This document shows, one piece after another, positions 34,112 to 46,310 of a stretch of DNA of 64,000 nt. The notes below the pieces were generated by a model that was not told where the DNA came from, did not search any database, and saw nothing but the letters and a program-made list of their open reading frames with translations. This DNA comes from Dryas octopetala (lineage: Eukaryota; Streptophyta; Magnoliopsida; Rosales; Rosaceae). Position 1 is the stretch's first letter; every line of letters starts with the position of its first letter. Where the stretch lies: the NCBI GenBank assembly GCA_963921425.1, contig OY992836.1, positions 21,121,889-21,185,888 on the forward strand. The letters run 5' to 3'. The position numbers and the translations under genes are program-made.

Positions 34112-35150
34112 ATAAAATACGCTCGAATTAAGCACAATTCATTTGATATTATTTGTGTCCTTTTTTAATTTTTTTTTTGAAAAGGAAAATTCAATTTCTA
34201 AACAAAAACTGAAACTAAAAAAATAATTTGATAAATTGCAAGCTTGCACAAAGTTGGAAACTTCTTCATATTTTTCATTTTTTAGCTATTGTTGATTTGT
34301 TAGGTTCAAGTAGGGATATTCAAGTTTTTCACTAAACTGACTCAATTTTAAGTTAGTTTCTCCTATTTTCCCATTTTAAACAAACTAAAATGATTGAAGT
34401 TTCTCTATTTGAGAAACAAAATAGCTATATAATCAAAGACATTCGAGTTTTCAAAGTCAATGATCCAAACACTTTGTCACATTTCTTTTATACGCAATAC
34501 AATATCGATTATAAGGATTCATATAACACATAAAGATGATTGTCAGGAATTCTTTTTTGTAAATCCCAATATCTCTAATTTTAAGATACGCTTTCTTCTA
34601 AGCTAGACTACTTTTATGGAATTTTCATTCTACTACATGTCAATGTCTACCCTATGTATGCAATTGGGCAATTCAATTCTTGTGAAGAAGACGCTTATAT
34701 CTTTCGAAGTACACATGCAGATGAAAGAATAGCCACAATGGCTCTTTTATGTATTTCTTTTGGATGTTAATAATCCATAAAGCAAGTATTTGACCAAAAA
34801 ATATATATTGCTTTCCTCTCGGAAAAAAAACTTGAATTAGGGTTACCTTTTCCTCATCTCATTTTTGTATTACAATAAATTGATTCTATAAAGCAAGCTA
34901 GAGGTTGAAAACTTGAAACATTTTAAGAAACCCAAATGGGAATTAAAAAACAAACTCTCAAGAAGATTATCAGTTTATCACTAATCATACTCTAGAAAAA
35001 TTAAAAGATAAAGAGTTTTGACTCATAAATCACGATGGCCCATCCGTGAATTAAAAAAGCCAAAAAAATAAATAAATAGGAAGATAAACAGAGGTTTTGT
35101 GAAGCCCAATTTGTAGTGCACAAGGCGGACACTCCCACTGAAAAAACTAG
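34112..35150. other. Intergenic, AT-rich
   Basis: No gene, repeat array or RNA was recognised. The last ~50 bp may hold the promoter of the CNOT10-like exon. Confidence 0.45.
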
Positions 35151-35529
35151 TAATTTTGGACTCTAAAACCCAGCAACGAAAGAAGCCCCGAAAAGCTACT
35201 CTTTTCTATCTATCAGCATCTCTCCCAATTTGGCGTATAGTCGTATCCTTTTCCACTCTCCCTCCCTCTCTCTCTGTCTCCCTGCAAATCAGACACATTT
35301 TAGCAAAAGAAACTCAACCAAGTGTCCTCTCTGCAAATTTTCCAAGCCTTAGGGTTTCGAAAACCCCCAAAACCCACCCCGATTCAAATCAATTTCAAAC
35401 TCTACTCTCCCAACTGTTAGGGTTCGCTTTTTATTTATTTCCGGGAGGGATTTGTATTTTTCCTTGTTCCCATGTATCGCATTGAGATAAGGTCTCTTCG
35501 CTCCTGGCCCCTGATCGATTGATTCGCAA

Positions 35530-35725
35530 ATGGCTTCATCTTCGTCGTCGTCGTCATTAACGGTTGCGAATAGAGACGGGTCTTCTTCAGCTTCTGAGGA
35601 CGAAGCTGTATTGTCCGTAACCCGTGCTTATGCACAGGATGCCTTACTGCAATTCCAGTCGGGCAAGTTCGATCAGTGTCTTACGGCCTTGCACGAGTGC
35701 TTGAAGAGGAAGCCAGACGATCCCA
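35530..35725 (+). pseudogene. Isolated first coding exon of a CNOT10-like gene
   Basis: ATG 35530 opens MASSSSSSSLTVANRDGSSS, then SASEDEAVLSVTRAYAQDAL, LQFQSGKFDQCLTALHECLK and RKPDDPK. It ends at a donor AAA|GTAATT. This is the start of plant CCR4-NOT subunit 10, a TPR protein of the mRNA deadenylase complex, where the next exon normally continues VLHNIAIAE. I find no such exon, or any later CNOT10 exon, in the following 28 kb. A CT-rich leader with TAGGGTTT precedes it (about 35260-35529), so the promoter end of the gene seems present. It is either a fragment of a broken gene, a partial duplication, or an assembly misjoin. It should not be read as a functional subunit. Confidence 0.7.
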
Positions 35726-35771
35726 AAGTAATTATTTCAAAACCCAAATTCTGAAATCGTTTAACAAACTG

Positions 35772-35937
35772 TTTATCCCCCTCAAATAAAAATTGTATGT
35801 TTTAACAAACTGTTTCAACCATGGCTATTTGTGGAATATTTGAAAATTTCACCTAAAGGAAACCTTTGCTTTATATATATATAGATATAGATATATAGAT
35901 ATATAGATAGATACAATTTTTATTTGAGGGGGATAAA
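35772..35937. repeat. 27-bp perfect inverted repeat
   Basis: 35772-35798 is the exact reverse complement of 35911-35937, with a 112-bp loop that includes a TAGATA microsatellite. It lies 46 bp after the donor of the CNOT10-like exon. Confidence 0.8.
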
Positions 35938-35939
35938 TA

Positions 35940-37323
35940 AGTAAATCAACCACTATTCTAATTAAACGAATTAAGAAAATAAAAAACCAGTCATGACTCA
36001 CTCATGAGTCATGACCAATTGACCATGTTCGCATGTTCTCTTCTTCTGCAGCACATCATTCCTTCCCCACTATTTCCTTTAGTAGTTTTGTTGGGTTCAG
36101 TTTCCCTCTCTTTCTCCCGTGGAAAGCTCATTATGTAGACAAAGGTCTGTTTCTTTCCTTGAATTTTCTTGGAAATCAGAAGGAGAGAGTGATATGTGTA
36201 AGAGGGATTGGGGGGAGGGGGAGACTGCTGAGAAGAGAAGTAGATGAGCATCCGTTCTCCAAAATTCCAACTGCCCAAAACCCACAAAACCTCGAACCTT
36301 CTCAACCCACCCAAACGGTGAGCGTCTCCGTTTACCCTTTGCTCTCTCTCTCTGTCTCTCTCTCTTTCTCTTTTGATTAATTTTGGGTTGGACCCAAAAT
36401 GGGTTAAGGCTGTGTTGTTGATTTTTTTTCGTTGGAAAAGAATGTTGGAGAATCGAAACGAGCAAGAGGGTTGAAAGAAGACTCATTGCTTTTGATGAGA
36501 GGGTTTCACTACCTCCATCAATACCCAGGTTTGCTGCCTAAAGCTATTTTATTAGGAATCATTTTCAGGATATATTTGGCTTTTGCATATATTAACAAAC
36601 ATAATTCATTGTTGGGTCAATGATATTTTCTGCATTTTCTTCTCTTTTCTCGATCTATCTGTTAAAGTTTTGTTAAGGTAATGACAATTTTAGTATGAAA
36701 GTCAAATCTTTAATCTAGGTAGTGTGCATTGTGTAGCCTAACACCTCTTCCCAACAGCTTGACCTATGCACCAATGGGAAAGGGAACTCTGGACAGAGGG
36801 GCAACAAGCCCCACACACACTATGTCAGTTGTGGTGCTAGCTTTTGTGAATCTAGGATTAATGATTATTAATGTTGTATTTAGCATTTTACTTCTAGGAT
36901 TTTAATAATGATATTCCCCCAAAAACTTTTCCTTTACTATTTTTGTTCCTTTGTTTGATTTTATGGTTTTTATTATTTTTCACTATGCAAAAATAGACAA
37001 CTGGAGTGTGCCAGAGACGCAAAAAGAAGACCACTAAAACTGGAAGGATGAGGTACTAAATATTAATCAGCTCATTTTTCTCCTCTTTGATTTTTGTTGT
37101 TTTTTTATTTTTTTGGGTTGAAGATCATGGTTAATGCATTTCTAACATTTTATAGACAGATTACAATCCAATTGAATTGTGCTCCTGCAGAACTTATCTT
37201 CACATTTAGCCAAAATAGTATCTTAACATCTAGCCAAAATTTCTACAAGCATTAAATCCAAAATGGAATACTTCTGCACAAGAAATGGAACTTCTTTAGA
37301 CATTTAGAATATAACTCTTGCAA
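35940..37323. other. Intergenic after the CNOT10-like exon
   Basis: It holds a CT-rich tract (36340-36372) and a short lysine-rich coding-like piece near 37010-37055 (RRKKKTTKTGRMR), possibly part of the decayed 3xHMG-box gene downstream. No intact gene was seen. Confidence 0.35.
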
Positions 37324-37776
37324 TGACACAAGAATAAGAAGGAAAACCCTTAAAAAAATGTGCAGTAGTTGTCCAATTCTGTAGCACCATGTTCTTCGTG
37401 TATTTGTCCATTCCTTTCAAAGCTTGGATTCTCTAAATACAGTTTGCATATTTTTTATAGTTTGGGGCAATCATAAGTTCAAGTCATAATTTTGGGAACG
37501 GATACGGTGTTGTGCCTACTTCCATGTGCATCATATGCAACAAGTTGCATTGACACAAGAATAAGAAGGAAAACCCTTAAAAAAATGTGCAGTAGTTGTC
37601 CATTTCTGTAGCACCAAGTTCTTCGTGTATTTGTCCATTCCTTTCAAAGCTTGGATTCTCTAATTACAGTTTGCATATTTTTTATAGTTTGGGGCAATCA
37701 CAAGTTCCAGTCATAATTTTGGGAATGTATACGGTGTTAGTGCCTACTTCCATGTGCATCATATGCAACAAGATAT
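37324..37776. repeat. 227-bp tandem duplication
   Basis: TGACACAAGAATAAGAAGGA starts at 37324 and again at 37551. The two units stay aligned to the end (ATCATATGCAACAAG) with few differences. Non-coding. Confidence 0.8.
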
Positions 37777-38885
37777 CTGCAGTTGTTGGTATGTGAGCAT
37801 TTTACTATTGGAGCCACACTCACTATTTTTTCAAGTTACACTATGGATCTGTCAACCTTGATATACCAGAGGTAATGGTAATTTTCTTATTTTTATTGTA
37901 TTTGACGAATTATTTTGTGCTCTGCAGTTCTGCTGCGGGGTTTTCTGCAGAATACCTGCGGGGTTTGGCATTCCTTTTAATCATGTTGCAATATGCTGTA
38001 AGAATCTTTTTTCACCCTTTTGTTTTCTTTATTGTTTTCCTGATTTCTAACTAGGACTTTCACGACCGTTAAGTCTGTAGTTAATCAAAATTTAATTTAG
38101 TATTTTTTCCCTGCAATTGGATATAGTGAACAGAGAGTGTGTAAGGGGTTGCTGTAATTGTGTGTAGTCCTTTATTTTGTTTACCTTTAAAACATAGTAA
38201 ACAATGATGTTGATCATCTCTAACTCTCTCTAAGGAAAGAAACTATTTATCGGCATAACAAAAAAAAAAAGAAACTTTAAGATGTGAAGATTAAATAGTA
38301 CAAATAACAAACCTTTAAGATGTGAAGATTAATTCAAAAACCATTCCTCACCTTTTTGAATAGCTAAATTGATCATTTTGGAGAATTAATATCCTGTATT
38401 ATTTAGAGGAAATAACCAGTTTTTTGTGCATTTCCCTTTCTACTACATATGGTCTTTTATACTATATCCAGATAGAAGATTGAGGCATTGATCTTTCTGT
38501 TCCCTTTCTACTGCATATGGTCTTTTATACTATATCCAGAAAGAAGATTGAGGCATTGATCTTTCTGTTCCTCTCTATATTAGCATTGATGCTACTATGC
38601 TTAAAACTCAAATAACATTTGTTAAAAGAAAGAAATGGGAGATGGAGATGGTAAATTCTAGAATATATATTAGACTTTAAATCCCAACATTAGAACATCA
38701 GATTACTGCATGCCTGCATAAGAAGTTCCCTAGAACACTTTTTCCTATTTTAACATTGCATGTGAATGTGTTATGTATATGCCTTGAGTTCGTAGACACA
38801 TTTCTTAACATTGGCTTACTAAGATTCTTTTGAGATTCTTTTGTGCTCAAATAAAGAATTTACTTTGATGACCCTGATTGATTTT
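37777..38885. other. Intergenic with a 68-bp tandem duplication
   Basis: A 68-bp unit beginning TTCCCTTTCTACT starts at 38432 and again at 38500, ending near 38567. A micro-insertion is at 38245-38267. No gene was seen. Confidence 0.5.
38236..38276. repeat. A-tailed micro-insertion with 9-bp duplication
   Basis: AAAGAAACT at 38236-38244 recurs at 38268-38276. The 23 bp between read ATTTATCGGCATAAC plus an A run, i.e. the tail is on the plus strand here. The duplication is short and partly A-rich, so this case is weaker than the others. Confidence 0.35.
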
Positions 38886-39012
38886 AGAAGTTGACACTGT
38901 TTGGATGAAGCCTTTCAGTGCAAAGGGAATGACCTTCCTCTTTTATTTTATACCAAGTAGAGATGGCACTTGCAACTTTCTCCAGTACCACTGTATATGT
39001 TATTTTAACACT

Positions 39013-39530
39013 TTGCTGATGAAGTTTAAGAAGGTACAAAAGATGAAAGAGTTGAGACCCACTATGACGTCGTTCAATCATTGAATGACAAGAAATAGGT
39101 GTTCCCTAAAAAGAAAATGCCAGCACGCCCCTCTTTATAGCCTATGGTCCAAAGATCGATGAAATGAGATGAAGAAGAAGAATCCTGAGGCAGAGTTTAA
39201 AGAAATCTTAAAAATTTAGGGGGCAAAGTGGAAGAACATCAGGAAGAGAAAAAGCCTTATGAAGAAAGGTACCAGGCTAAAGAAGGAATCTTATTTGAAA
39301 GTGACTTCAAAAGAGAAGTGTGAGAGTGAGTCAATGCAGTTCTGGGAAGAAGAGCACAAGTAGAAGACACCTATAGAGTTGCTTGAAGAATACCTGCAGC
39401 TCAAATAGGAAACAGAAAAAGTGAGCTAGAAAATCAAGAAAGAAAAGGATCAATTGAAACCAGCGCAGCCAATATCAGCAATTTTCCTGTTCACTGGAAA
39501 AAAGGGGAGCAGCTATGCTCGCAGATTACA
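39013..39530 (+). pseudogene. Decayed 3xHMG-box gene fragment
   Basis: Successive frames keep recognisable pieces of the plant 3xHMG-box family: a linker ending KKVQKMKELRPTMTSF; the first HMG box as YSLWSKDR, MKKKNPEAEFKEI, GAKWKNI and KKPYEERYQA; a spacer FWEEEHKQKTPIELLEEYL; then DQLKPAQPISAIFLFT opening a second box. Several stops and at least two frame changes interrupt it, and homology ends near 39530. Intact members are mitosis-associated chromosomal proteins. No introns are visible within this stretch, so a processed origin is possible but unproven. Confidence 0.65.
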
Positions 39531-41220
39531 AAACTTTCTTACAAAACTTTTTTATCATTAAAGCATTTACTCATCTTGACTGCACTTTGTTAAATAGTTT
39601 TTTTTTTCTTACCTATTAAATGTTTTTCATTAACTGTGGCATATTTTTTGTTGTTACTACACTCTTTACATTGAACATGTGGATGATAGCTTTGTGGGTA
39701 CATGTTGGCTGCTGTCCATCTGTTGTCAAATTAAAACTAAATAGTAAGAAAAATTTGCATGTTTGATTGCACACACACGCACACACACAAATGCATTTGT
39801 TTTCAATTATCATCTTTTTTTTTTTTTTTTTTTTACTTTGCACATCGTTGTCGTTATTCCAGCGTGTATACTTTGCTAAGTTTCTACTACTCTATTTGCC
39901 TTTGCTTAAACTCTTCTCCATGCTACTTTGTAAATAGTTATTCTCTTAGTTGTCTGTTTTATAATTTTTATCTATCTAAGTTAAAACAGATGGGAAAACT
40001 GACCCAATTCTACATTATGTAGAATTGACACTACTATCAAATTTTGATTTTTTATTTTGAGGTCAAAAATCAAATTGTCTCCATTATTTTCAAAATAATT
40101 CTTTTTTACAAGTAAACTACAAATTAAAAAAAATGTATCTAACAGCTTCAATTAGAAAATTTAAATAATATATAAAAATACATCTTCTCTTTTTCCTTTT
40201 TTTACCAAGAAAAACAAGACTCTTTAAAATCCTTTTCCTGATAAGATTTTTCATGAAAAGGCATTCTCATTTTAAAAGTAACGTATGTTTTTTTAAATAA
40301 CAGTATAGACATGATTAGCCAAATTTTATGACTTTTTATATGATTGTAAATTTTCATCTCATTGATTAAATGAAAAAAAAAAACATATATATAATAGAAA
40401 CAACCTATTAAACGGATTACGCTTGCTAAAGTATTAGTGTTTGCTTATAACTTTATTGCTCACTTGCACATATATTTTGAGAACTATTTAAATAAATTTA
40501 GTAACTACATTCTCAGTTAATACATGCCTCAAAAAGTGACGATATTTACTACAAAGTGTGATGACAATTTGGTCAAAAGGAAAAGCCGGCCTCTCGCATG
40601 TATTACTTGAGATGAACCCGATACTTAGACTCATAACAAAAACTGTCGTAACAAATCAACGGTGTATGCGTAAAAGTTTAAGATTAATCTAAAAAAAATG
40701 AAACACTCTCACGCTAAAAACAAAAAAAACATCAAAAGTGCACAATAATAAATAGAATGTATGCTAAAAAACTAACGTATGCGCAATAGAAAGAGCCGCT
40801 TTGCACTTGCGAGAGCGAGTGAGGAGAGGCTAGTACTATTAATACATTTACATATTACAAATTTAAAACTAATTAAAAAAACTCTAAACCCTAATATTAA
40901 TTATATTATAGTTATACTAAATTATAAACCCAATATCTCATACCCTAAACCTAAAGGCCTAAACCCTGTTGTGTTTTTAAAAAATTTTAAATCCTATGTA
41001 GGGCTAGGGCCTATACCCTAAGACCATATTACTAATTTACTATAATTTATAGTTGGTACTTGGTAACTTGGTATATAACTATAGAAATGTTTAGGATATG
41101 GTATAATTACTATAATATTAGGGTTTAGGGTATTTTTAAATAATTTTTAAATTTTTATAAAATTATAACATAACATAACACATCAAACATATTAGTAATT
41201 GTAATTTAGCATATTACATA
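39531..41220. other. Intergenic, AT-rich
   Basis: It contains a CA microsatellite (39770-39790), a poly-T run (39814-39834) and scattered AAACCCTA words at 40880-41030. The 5-bp duplication ACATA at 41216-41220 flanks the solo LTR. No gene was seen. Confidence 0.5.
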
Positions 41221-42865
41221 TGTGAGACCCCCTTTTTTTCAAATATTTATTTTAAATATTTGAGATTTTATTTTGAATATTTTGGAATTTATTTGGAATT
41301 TAAAAAGGTTTTAATTTAATTTTAATTTTTGTTTTAAATTGGGCTTGACCTAAAAGTTGACTTTTAAAACTAGTGGGCTTTCGCCTTGGACTTTGGGCAT
41401 GTTGGATAGGTCTCGAGTTCACGAGTTCGTAGACATGAAACACACGTAAATCAGAGTTACGGTTTGGATTTTACGGACGTTCAAAGTGAGGGGCATTTTT
41501 GTTATTTAGCATGGAAGGGTTTTAAAAATCCAAAATCAGTTTTTTTTTTTCTCTCTCTCTCTCTCCATCCCCCAGCGCCGAATCCGATCGAACCCTTTTC
41601 CGGCGATCTGTGTTTTCCGACCAAATCGTGACGCACAATCACCTAGGTCCTCTTCCCCAGGTCATAGCGATTCTTCCCGTGCATTTCCCTCACCTCGGTG
41701 ATGCTCCACGACGGCGATTCGGCGCTACCAGCTGCGGCTGCTCCAGCGGCATTTCCGGCGAGTGAGGTATTAATTCATCCTCTCGACATGCTTTTCATGT
41801 CTGTGTAATTTGTTTGAGCCAATTGAGATTCGAATCAATTTCTCTATTTTTGCAGCCACGGCCACTGTAGCTCCGCCTTGTGTGGCGGCGTTTTGGTTGG
41901 TTTTCTTCGTTGTTCTGACTCTTCGGAACCTCCAGAAGCTTTTCCTAGTCCGGTGGTGAGTTTTGTGGCGTTTTCTGTGTTGTTTAGGAGCTAGGCAGCC
42001 ACCGTGTGTGGTGGTTACCACCCATTTCGGTCGTTTAACGGCGCATTTGTATTTCTGGTTTGTGAAATTGTTGGTTGTCTGGTCTTAACAGGTATACGAG
42101 CTCGGAAAATCTCTTTCCCTATGTCGTTAAGCTTTCGGATTTGATATTCGAACAAAAGAGCCAATAAGGGCATTTCGGTCTTTTCACGTGGTTGCACTGT
42201 GAGGGAAATTAGATAGATGATTATTTGTATTGTGTGCTTGTATTGCATTGTTTGCTAGGACTTGGTAAAGTCTAGGCTTGAATCTTGATGATGGAATTGA
42301 TGATGATTATGCTTTGAGATTATGAGTTAGGATGTGAATGATTGATATTGAGGTTAATAGTTGAAGTTTAGGCATTTGAATTGCCGAATTGATTTATTAT
42401 TGGTGGATTTTATGTGAATTGAGGAATTATGACTATCTTGATGCTTGGATGATTGGTGATGAAATCATTATGTAATTCAGTAATTATGGATTTTATTGTA
42501 GATATTTATTGAATATGGAAATTGAAGAATTTAGGAGGATTGTTAGGTCATTTCACTCATACGAGCTCTAGTGAGCTTACCGGGTTGTTTGTTTAAATGA
42601 CCCGGTGTACCATGAATATGGTGCAGTGTGGTTATTTGTGTTTTGGAGGTTAAGCAGACTGAGAAAGTAGTGAGGATAAGACGAGGCAGTGAGACCCATT
42701 TTAATTTGATTTAAACCGATTTTAGAAAGTGATTTTACATAAATATTTTTGGGTTCGCACTCTGATTTATTATACGTATTTATTTATTATGTTTATGCAC
42801 ATGGCTCATTGTTTGAAAAGACAGTGTTTCAGTATTTTTATGAGCCCGAGATTTGAGGCGTTACA
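41221..42865 (+). mobile_element. Solo LTR, 1645 bp
   Basis: It starts TGTGAGACCCCC and ends GGCGTTACA (5'-TG...CA-3'). The perfect 5-bp repeat ACATA flanks it (41216-41220 and 42866-42870). No primer-binding site, gag-pol or second LTR adjoins it, so it is a solo LTR left by recombination. It carries a CT-rich leader (41552-41575) and GC-rich text around 41570-41770. The end sequences resemble Ty3/gypsy chromovirus LTRs, and a plus-strand orientation is likely; both points are inference. Confidence 0.8.
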
Positions 42866-42870
42866 ACATA

Positions 42871-43841
42871 TGTAATAAAAAGTCCAAACCCTAAACCAAA
42901 CTCCAAAATATCCTAATAATTAAGAAGAATGATAAATTAAGAGAATAAAAATTAAAACATATAAACTATTAAGTTATTAACTAAACTAAAAAAACATATA
43001 AATTATAAAACATATCACAATATCAAATCACATATGTAAATTATGTAATAATATAAAGTAAAAAACACTCCCCAAAAAACCCCAATGAAACCCTAAAAAA
43101 GTGAAAAAACACATTTAATAAAAGATGCTCAGCCCAGCTGGCTCTTATCTCTTATTCTCATTTTCTCTCTCTTTCTTGATCTCATCTCACACTCTCTCAG
43201 TCTCTCTCTCTCACTGTCTCGCGCCGACTCTCACTCTCTCTTCTCTCTCTTCTCAGTTCTCAGTTCTCAGTCACCACCGCATGCCACCACCGGTCGCCAC
43301 CACAAGGCAGTATGCACAATCTCCCTCTCTCTTCTCTCAGTCTTTCTCTTTCTCTCAGTCTCAGTCTCAGTCTCGATCTCCTACTGATTTCTGACTGTCT
43401 CTCTCTCTTCTCTCAGATTCTCACTCTCTCAGCCACTTGATCTCACCACACGACGCCACCACAAGGTGCACAACCACAACCAGAGGTCCAGAAGGTAAGG
43501 GTTTTAGGCCATTTTTGATTGGGGTTAGGTTTTCGGCCTATTTTTGATTTGCAACATTGGGGTTAGGGTTTCAGGCCATTTTTCATAGGGGACCTTGGGG
43601 TTAGGTTATGGTTTCTGGCTAATTTTGATTCGCGACCTTGGGGTTAGGTTAGGGTTTCAGGATGTTTTTCAATGGGGCCAATTAATCAACAATTAGGATT
43701 TGGGGCTATTGTTGAAAGTTGATTAATGATTAATTGGGGCGAATTTTGATTTCTCTGCAAGGTGAAGGAGCTTGGTTGCTTGCTGTGCTAATCTTAATTT
43801 TGGTTGGTTGCTGGCATTGCTGCTGTGCTTGGTTTCTCGTC
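42871..43841. other. CT-rich tract and degenerate GGGGTTAGG repeats
   Basis: 43130-43480 is dense in CTCT/TCTCAG words. 43490-43700 holds about four degenerate copies of a 35-45-bp unit containing GGGGTTAGGGTTTCAGGCC-like text. The open frame at 43125-43394 is compositional. No gene was recognised before the paralogous promoter block at 43842. Confidence 0.5.
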
Positions 43842-43849
43842 TATATAAA
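43842..43849 (+). promoter_or_regulatory. TATA box of kelch-like copy 2
   Basis: TATATAAA followed by AGCGTAGGCTACGAA matches the block at 30282 and onward. It shows that the duplication included the core promoter. Confidence 0.45.
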
Positions 43850-43918
43850 GCGTAGGCTACGAATGCGATTGCGAAGTGTGAACCTTTCGAAATCGGCAAA
43901 TCTAGGTTAGGGTTTGGT

Positions 43919-46310
43919 ATAGCGATTGAGCCGAGGTCATTGCCCAGAGTATCGGAAACGGCTGCGAAGTTTCGAGAGGTTGCGAAGTTTAAGAAAGAAA
44001 AAAAGAGGACTTGGGCGGAGGTAGCTTCAGAAATCGGAAGACCTAGTTTACCTATGGAGAAGGAAGAGGAGGAGAAGAAAGCCATACAATTGGGAAGCGT
44101 GAAGAAGGGTAAGCCCAACTCCAATTCCAAGTCCCTATACTTATGTTTCTCTGAGATGATAGAGGGTTATGGAGTGAAGAAGCGTAATTACGTCGGTCTC
44201 TCTGTTGAATCCATCAAATTGAATTTGAGCGATGATGGTGGCTATACTTTTGATTCTAATTCTAAATTAGGGCTACGGCGAGTGGGTTATCATGTCTTGA
44301 AGATGGGTCGTGGTTTCTACTCTGTGGGTTGCACTGTGTTCGGCAACCCACCAAGAATTGTTTTCTCCGGCACAACCAACATGATGACATCGCATGAGAG
44401 GAATAGATTTTGGGTGTTTGAGGTTAATAAGGCTCCGAAACCCAAGTCAAAGTCAATGCTTATAAGTGTCAGCTCGCATGTAAAAAATTATCCGCTGCTG
44501 GTGGAGCTGCAAGGCAAACTCTATGCTCTCGCCACTTATTTACATGACAATCTCCATGATAACCACCATTTTGAGGTATTGAACCCAACAGAGCAGATAT
44601 GGGAATCTCTGCCGAATCCTCCAGACCCTTATTTTCCTTACCCAAGCCGTCCAGAATCTTCTTATCCTTCCAGATTCTCTATTGCAATCATGGGCGACAA
44701 AATCTTATACTCGAGTCCAAATGTGCAAGGAGTGCACTACTTTGATATTCAAACAAAGGAATGGAAACCACTATCTTTGGGAAACCGTACTGACCTCCTT
44801 TTAAACCCGGAGCTTTCGTTCACCAACTTGAGAATGATGGTGGTTTCCAAATGTTTAACTATAATGCTCTTGAATGTCTTGATGAATCTGATAATACTAT
44901 ATCAGTCTTCCTCATGTCGCATCAATTTGAGTCCCTCAATACTTTGAACCCTGTGAAGCTCACACCTTTGCCTCCTGAATTTACTTACAACATATTCAAC
45001 CAATGGAGTTTTGCCCATCTAGGAGGAGGTCGAAAATTCTGCTTTGTTCTCAACGGATTCTACTCCAACGTTTCGCTTGCCCTTGATGATGGTGTTGTTC
45101 TCGAGGAATCTTCGCGCATTCACATGGGGGTTCTTCTTATCATAACATTTGAATATGATGTGATGATCACCAAATCCAAAACAGAATCCAAGTACAAAAT
45201 CCTCAATACCCACCGAATTGAATACAAACCCCCCGAGCATAAAGATGGACAAGTCACCTCTGATTATGAGCTGCATGGTGCCTTTGTGCTGTAAGTTTTT
45301 TTATTAATTAATATATTTTCTTTAAATTCCTCCTGAGGTTAGCTTTATTTACATTTATATTTTATATCAGTGATTTTCTCCTCAAGTGTCTAAATGACAA
45401 ACGAAACCAAACCTGCAGATTTTGCTTAATTGGCCTCATTTCACGCATGTTGATCGATTTACGCATTTATGTTTTATACAGGCATGCATATATAATATAT
45501 GCAGTTCTATATATGGTCTTAGTGAGTATTTGTCGTTTACACTGATAACCAATCTGATTATAAACGAGATCTGCACATGAATAGCTAAAGAGTAGAGGAA
45601 ATGATTGAATATCTCTAACAAATTGTACTCTAACATCTTAAACTTAAAACTGATACCTAATAAACCTGTACTCTATATGTTATCTGCTAAACAATTTACT
45701 TGCATTGAAAAACAGATGAATGATACAAATTAATTAAATTTTCTTAATAGTTCCAAAATTTGAATCAAGATCAAATCGGTTTTCTGTCAAGGCTAGCTAT
45801 TCTGGCTTTTTTTGTGCGGGGTTAGAACCTTATGATGGTTACCCAAAAAGTTGTAATAGTCATGCACCCGGGCATTCTGTTTGTTAATTTGATGGAAATC
45901 TTGATTTGGCCTTAATTGCAATGCAATGGTTAATTAACTAGGCGGATACGTATGATTAACACAATTAAAATCACTTTCTTAAGATGAAAATAGCTCGAAC
46001 TAGCTAGAGGAATCAAAATTATAATTTGCCCGGAAATGTTATTTTTTGTTAGAAGCCCTAAAATTATGTTGATACAATATATGGCTTCTAAACTGGTGCA
46101 TCCATACTTGCTGCTTGTGTCTTAAGGGATTCCTAGTTACACGGCCCCCTCATAGTTACAATTCCTAGAGTATTTAATTAATTAGTTGTAGTGGACATGT
46201 ATTTATATTTGATCTGTAATCAGTTTGTGATTTATCCTATTCAACATAACAGGAACAATATGGAGGACGAAGACATGCTGAGTATGAATGATCGAAAGTC
46301 ATGTTTTTGA
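43919..46310 (+). pseudogene. Kelch-like gene, copy 2 (start lost, frameshifted)
   Basis: It is nearly identical to the gene at 30341-32681, including the intron and 3' flank. The codon matching ATG 30341 is ATA (43919-43921); the first in-frame ATG is 44054. One T is missing in GACCTCCTTTT (about 44793-44797, against GACCTTCCTTTT in copy 1), shifting the frame so that translation would end at 44947 instead of running to the donor at 45290. The remainder stays open in the other frame (44851-45294). Exon 2 (46253-46310) also lacks four bases, replacing the acidic tail with a longer one. The N-terminal part carries extra Glu/Lys codons (MEKEEEEKK). A truncated protein is possible but a pseudogene is likelier. 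A sequencing error at the T run should be excluded. Confidence 0.8.

Noticed and set aside
40860-43000. Interstitial telomere array suggested by AAACCCTA and CCCTAAACC words
   Set aside because: Words are scattered in AT-rich DNA and never form consecutive TTTAGGG units.
43125-43394. Ser/Leu-rich 89-codon frame as a secreted peptide
   Set aside because: Encoded by a CTCT/TCTCAG low-complexity tract.
43940-43942. Annotating kelch-like copy 2 from 43940
   Set aside because: The codon there is TTG, not ATG; the position matching copy 1's ATG is ATA. First real in-frame ATG is 44054.
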